A DNA stretch of 64,000 nucleotides from Aeromicrobium duanguangcaii (GTDB taxonomy: Bacteria; Actinomycetota; Actinomycetes; Propionibacteriales; Nocardioidaceae): contig NZ_CP101990.1 in the NCBI RefSeq assembly GCF_024508295.1, positions 1,178,001 to 1,242,000 of the forward strand. Reading direction: 5' to 3'. Below are positions 60,360 to 64,000 of the stretch, in pieces. Under the pieces are notes generated by a model, which saw only the letters and a list, made by a program, of their open reading frames with translations, searched no databases and had not been told where the DNA came from. Position 1 is the stretch's first letter, and each line of letters starts with the position of its first letter. The position numbers and the translations under genes are program-made.

Positions 60360-63281
60360 ATGACCGAGACGGTCGGCGGGACCTCGGGATCCGCCCCTCG
60401 CACCAGCCGCAAGTCCGCGAAGAGCGGCTTGAAGATCGAGCGAGTCCACACCACCGAGGGCGTGCACCCGTACGACGCGGTCACCTGGGAGCGGCGTGAC
60501 GTCGTCCAGACCAACTGGAAGACCGGCGAGACCGTGTTCGAGCAGCGCGGCGTGGAGTTCCCCGACTTCTGGAGCCTCAACGCCTCGACCATCGTCACCA
60601 CGAAGTACTTCCGCGGCGCCGTGGGCAGCCCCGAGCGCGAGTCGAGCCTGCGCCAGCTGCTCGACCGCGTCGTCCTGACCTACGTCAAGGCCGGCAAGGA
60701 CTTCGGCTACTTCGCCACCGACGCCGACGCCGAGATCTTCGAGCACGAGCTGACCTACATGCTCCTGCACCAGATCTTCAGCTTCAACAGCCCCGTGTGG
60801 TTCAACGTCGGCACGTCCAGCCCCCAGCAGGTCAGCGCCTGCTTCATCCTGGCCGTCGACGACTCGATGGACTCGATCCTGAACTGGTACCGCGAGGAGG
60901 GCCTGATCTTCAAGGGCGGCTCCGGTGCCGGCCTGAACCTGTCGCGCATCCGCTCCAGCAAGGAGCTGCTGCGCTCGTCCGGTGGCACCGCCTCGGGCCC
61001 CGTGTCCTTCATGCGCGGCGCCGACGCGTCCGCCGGCACGATCAAGTCCGGTGGCGCCACCCGTCGCGCCGCCAAGATGGTCGTGCTCGACGTCGATCAC
61101 CCCGACATCGTCGAGTTCGTCGAGACCAAGGAGCGCGAGGAGGAGAAGATCCGCGTGCTGCGTGACGCGGGCTTCGACATGGATCTGGGCGGCTCGGACA
61201 TCACCAGCGTCCAGTACCAGAACGCCAACAACTCGGTTCGCGTCAACGACGAGTTCATGGAGGCCGTCGAGGAGGGCACCTCCTTCGGTCTGCGCGCCCG
61301 CACCAGCGGCGAGGTCATCGAGGAGATCGACGCCCGCGAGCTGTGGGGCAAGATGGCCCACGCCGCGTGGGCGTGCGCCGACCCGGGCATCCAGTACGAC
61401 TCGACCATCAACGACTGGCACACCACGCCGGAGTCGGGCCGGATCACCGCCTCGAACCCGTGCAGCGAGTACATGCACCTGGACAACTCCAGCTGCAACC
61501 TGGCCAGCCTGAACCTGCTGAAGTTCCTCACCGCCGAGGGCACCTTCGACACCACGAAGTTCGTCAAGAGCGTCGAGTTCATCATCACCGCGATGGACAT
61601 CTCGATCTGCTTCGCCGACTTCCCGACCGAGGCCATCGGCGACACGACGCGCAAGTTCCGTCAGCTGGGCATCGGCTACGCCAACCTCGGCGCGCTGCTC
61701 ATGGCTTCGGGCCTGGCGTACGACTCCGAGGGTGGCCGGGCGCTGGCTGCGGGCATCACCTCGCTGATGACCGGCACGTCCTACCGCCGCAGCGCCGAGC
61801 TCGCCGGAGTCGTCGGCCCCTACGAGGGCTACGCCGCCAACGTCGACGGCCACCAGCGCGTCATGCGCAAGCACCAGGCCGCCAACGACGAGATCCGCAC
61901 CAAGCACGCGATCGACATCGCCGTGCAGAAGGAGGCCACCAAGCAGTGGGCGGCCAACCTGAAGATCGGTGAGAAGAACGGCTGGCGCAACTCCCAGGCC
62001 TCCGTCCTGGCGCCCACCGGCACGATCGGCTTCATGATGGACTGCGACACGACCGGCATCGAGCCGGACTTCTCGCTGGTCAAGTTCAAGAAGCTCGTCG
62101 GCGGCGGCTCGATGCAGGTCGTCAACCAGACGGTCCCGGCGGCTCTCGAGAAGCTGGGCTACACCGGCGAGACCATCGAGGCGATCGTCGAGTTCATCGC
62201 CGAGAACGGCCACGTCATCGACGCCCCGGGCCTGCGCCCGGAGCACTACGAGGTCTTCGACTGCGCCGTGGGTGAGCGGGCCATCAAGCCGATGGGCCAC
62301 GTCCGGATGATGGCGGCCTGCCAGCCGTTCCTGTCCGGCGCCATCAGCAAGACGGTCAACATGCCCGAGACTGCGACGGTCGAGGAGATCGCCGACGTGT
62401 ACTTCCAGGGCTGGAAGCTCGGCCTGAAGGCGCTGGCGGTCTACCGCGACAACTGCAAGGTCGGCCAGCCGCTGTCCAGCCAGAAGACGCAGGACAAGGC
62501 GACCAGTGGCCAGGCCGCGGCCGAGGCCGAGGTCAAGATCGTCGAGAAGATCGTCGAGAAGCCGATCCGTCGCCGTCTGCCCAAGTCGCGCGCTGCGATC
62601 ACGACCAGCTTCAGCGTCGGTGGCGCCGAGGGCTACATGACCTCCGGTGCCCACGACGACGGCACGCTGGGCGAGATCTTCCTCAAGCTGGGCAAGCAGG
62701 GCTCGACCCTGGCCGGCGTGATGGACGCGTTCAGCATCGCGGTCTCGATCGGCCTGCAGTACGGCGTGCCGCTGGAGACGTTCGTCAGCAAGTTCACGAA
62801 CCTCAAGTTCGAGCCGGCCGGTCTGACCGACGACCCGGACGTGCGGATGGCGCAGTCGATCATGGACTACGTCTTCCGTCGCCTGGCGCTGGACTACATC
62901 GACTTCGACACCCGGTCGGCCATGTCGATCTTCTCGGTCGACGAGCGTCAGCGGTACCTGGACACGGGCTCGTACGAGCCGGTCACGGGCGACGGCTCCA
63001 CCGCCGCCGAGCTGGTCACCGACGAGTCCGCGGGCACCACGCCCGAGGCGGCTGCCGAGATCAAGGCCGAGGCGCAGATCGCCGACGCCGACGCGGTGGC
63101 GGTCCAGGTCGAGACGGCACGTCCGGCCTCCGGTCGGGCCCACACCTCGGCCGAGCTGCTCGAGGAGATCACCGGATCGGCGGTCGACAGCCCGCTGTGC
63201 ATGACCTGCGGCACGAAGATGCGTCCCGCCGGCTCCTGCCACGTGTGCGAGGGCTGCGGCAGCACCAGCGGCTGCAGCTGA
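60360..63281 (+). CDS. nrdJ: Class II (adenosylcobalamin-dependent) ribonucleoside-diphosphate reductase NrdJ
   Basis: A 973-residue vitamin B12-dependent ribonucleotide reductase, usable with or without oxygen. FNSPVWFNVG, GSGAGLNLSRIRSS, the active-site region NPCSEYMHLDNSSCNL (Cys near 367) and APTGTIGFMMDCDTTGIEP are typical. The C-terminal third has a charged linker (EKIVEKPIRRRLPKSR), a TSCPD-like domain and a Cys-rich tail (CMTCGTKM...CEGCGSTSGCS) that recycles the active-site disulfide. AGGAG precedes the ATG by nine bases. No cobalamin riboswitch is visible upstream. Confidence 0.96.
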   Translation: MTETVGGTSGSAPRTSRKSAKSGLKIERVHTTEGVHPYDAVTWERRDVVQTNWKTGETVFEQRGVEFPDFWSLNASTIVTTKYFRGAVGSPERESSLRQLLDRVVLTYVKAGKDFGYFATDADAEIFEHELTYMLLHQIFSFNSPVWFNVGTSSPQQVSACFILAVDDSMDSILNWYREEGLIFKGGSGAGLNLSRIRSSKELLRSSGGTASGPVSFMRGADASAGTIKSGGATRRAAKMVVLDVDHPDIVEFVETKEREEEKIRVLRDAGFDMDLGGSDITSVQYQNANNSVRVNDEFMEAVEEGTSFGLRARTSGEVIEEIDARELWGKMAHAAWACADPGIQYDSTINDWHTTPESGRITASNPCSEYMHLDNSSCNLASLNLLKFLTAEGTFDTTKFVKSVEFIITAMDISICFADFPTEAIGDTTRKFRQLGIGYANLGALLMASGLAYDSEGGRALAAGITSLMTGTSYRRSAELAGVVGPYEGYAANVDGHQRVMRKHQAANDEIRTKHAIDIAVQKEATKQWAANLKIGEKNGWRNSQASVLAPTGTIGFMMDCDTTGIEPDFSLVKFKKLVGGGSMQVVNQTVPAALEKLGYTGETIEAIVEFIAENGHVIDAPGLRPEHYEVFDCAVGERAIKPMGHVRMMAACQPFLSGAISKTVNMPETATVEEIADVYFQGWKLGLKALAVYRDNCKVGQPLSSQKTQDKATSGQAAAEAEVKIVEKIVEKPIRRRLPKSRAAITTSFSVGGAEGYMTSGAHDDGTLGEIFLKLGKQGSTLAGVMDAFSIAVSIGLQYGVPLETFVSKFTNLKFEPAGLTDDPDVRMAQSIMDYVFRRLALDYIDFDTRSAMSIFSVDERQRYLDTGSYEPVTGDGSTAAELVTDESAGTTPEAAAEIKAEAQIADADAVAVQVETARPASGRAHTSAELLEEITGSAVDSPLCMTCGTKMRPAGSCHVCEGCGSTSGCS

Positions 63282-63316
63282 TCTCGAGGCGGCGGCAGGT
63301 GCAGCCGCCCCTCGTC

Positions 63317-63352
63317 CCGGCCCGGACTCTCCTCGCGGAGGGTCCGGGCCGG
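63317..63352. terminator. Terminator between nrdJ and cydB
   Basis: An 11-bp stem CCGGCCCGGAC/GTCCGGGCCGG continues as CTCC/GGAG below a TCGC loop and is followed by TCCCTTTG. It lies between converging genes. Confidence 0.85.
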
Positions 63353-63368
63353 TCCCTTTGTCCGGGCG

Positions 63369-64000
63369 TCAGCCCCGGGTCCACTCCTGCGACTGGGTCA
63401 GCCGGAAGAGGTAGACCAGTGGCGGCACCACGAGCACAGCGGCCAGCCCCACGACGACGAGCAGTCCGACCAAGGTGGCGTCCGCCCCGGCGCCGTCCTC
63501 GATCCGGACCTGGTCGACCAGGAGCCACGGGTACTGCCCGACGCCCCAGCCGGTGACGACCGACGCCACGGCGACGACCGCGGTCACGCGGGCGGGGCTG
63601 TAGCGCCGCCGGAACAGCAACACCAGCGTTCCCGCGCCGGCCAGCGCCGACGCCACGATGAGCGGGGCGGCCCGTCCTTCGAGGCCCGCTGCCAGCGTGG
63701 GGGAGTCCTGGGCGATGGGGACGAGCGCGGCGAAGACCACGACACCGGTGGCGACGCCGACCGCCAGGGTGCGCAGGCGCAGGCTGTCGGCCAGTGCGGC
63801 GTGGCCGCCGCGGTCGGCGTCCGCGGTGAGGAAGACCCCGCCGAGAAAGGCACAGGTCCCGACGGCGATGATCCCGCCGAGGATCGAGGTCGGGTTGAGC
63901 CATGAGGTCCACAGGTCGCCGCGCCCCTGCGCCGGGACCCGGCCGGAGGCGATCGCGCCGGCGACCGTCCCGAGGAAGAACGGCGTGATGAGCGAGGAGC
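63369..64000 (-). CDS. cydB: Cytochrome bd ubiquinol oxidase subunit II CydB, C-terminal part (5' truncated by window)
   Basis: The frame is open from the window edge to a stop at 63369, giving about 210 residues of the C-terminal part. Reading from the edge, FFLGTVAGAIASGRVP, WLNPTSILGGIIAVGTCAFLGGVFLTADA and the final helices (WGVGQYPWLLVDQ, VVPPLVYLFRL) match CydB, the non-catalytic core subunit of the high-affinity quinol oxidase. An internal ATG/GTG near 63740 is not a real start. cydA would be expected just outside the window, to the right. Confidence 0.9.
   Translation of the reverse strand, partial: SSLITPFFLGTVAGAIASGRVPAQGRGDLWTSWLNPTSILGGIIAVGTCAFLGGVFLTADADRGGHAALADSLRLRTLAVGVATGVVVFAALVPIAQDSPTLAAGLEGRAAPLIVASALAGAGTLVLLFRRRYSPARVTAVVAVASVVTGWGVGQYPWLLVDQVRIEDGAGADATLVGLLVVVGLAAVLVVPPLVYLFRLTQSQEWTRG

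Noticed and set aside
1..64000. Mobile elements, prophage, CRISPR arrays, toxin-antitoxin or other defence genes
   Set aside because: No transposase, integrase, regular repeat-spacer array, restriction or toxin-antitoxin family was recognised; the window is core genome throughout.

Overview
This 64 kb window is a contiguous piece of a high-GC actinobacterial chromosome. The base composition, frequent GTG starts and the gene set (SepF, DivIVA/Wag31-type protein, PriA-type HisA, an HGxxPAW protein in the trp region, a lexA/LysM/nrdR/nrdJ neighbourhood) point to Actinomycetota. Gene order suggests Nocardioidaceae (Aeromicrobium- or Nocardioides-like), but that family call is inference. Almost all of it is core genome. 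No insertion sequence, prophage, CRISPR array, tRNA or rRNA gene was found.

Layout. (1) 1-13050, the dcw cell-wall and division cluster: murE (3' end), murF, mraY, murD, ftsW, murG, murC, ftsQ, ftsZ, pgeF, a PLP-homeostasis gene, sepF, yggT and divIVA, all rightward and mostly with 4-base overlaps, ending at a strong terminator. (2) 13135-27354: ileS (leftward); a DksA/TraR-like zinc protein, lspA, an rluD-type gene and an alanine-type aminotransferase; a leftward coiled-coil gene; a DrrAB-like ABC exporter; a small secreted Cys-rich protein; dnaE; a DUF2567-like membrane gene. (3) 27332-40076: ybaK and benE (leftward), then the histidine genes hisD-C-B-H, priA(hisA), hisF and hisI. These are interrupted by a YitT-like gene, a DUF1707 gene, a lipoprotein gene and a heterodimeric ABC exporter. 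(4) 40073-46453, the tryptophan region: a Trp-associated membrane protein, an HGxxPAW protein, DUF2752, two leftward Pro-rich membrane genes, trpC-trpB-trpA and lgt; trpE is not present. (5) 46476-54436: miaA, dapF, hflX, dinG, a large secreted multidomain protein and galE. (6) 54446-64000: lexA, a small membrane-anchored protein, yihY, a LysM protein, a membrane protein, dps, a degenerate ECF-type sigma protein, nrdR-nrdJ and the 3' end of cydB.

How the genes work together. The first block makes lipid II and assembles the divisome. The his and trp blocks share PriA, which probably also supplies the missing TrpF step. lexA and the LysM gene both carry SOS boxes. nrdR-nrdJ supplies deoxynucleotides, and its upstream region carries NrdR boxes and DnaA-type boxes.

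The most striking pattern is regulatory. About twenty genes have a TAnnnT hexamer ending 6-7 bases before the start codon, the arrangement expected of leaderless mRNAs. Several sit in tight divergent pairs, and two use the stop codon of the gene before as part of the -10. I did not find a convincing undescribed multi-gene system; the main leads are these promoter architectures, the nrdRJ control region, an IleRS with a swapped GxHH signature, an asymmetric ABC exporter and a few unrecognised secreted, coiled-coil or membrane proteins.
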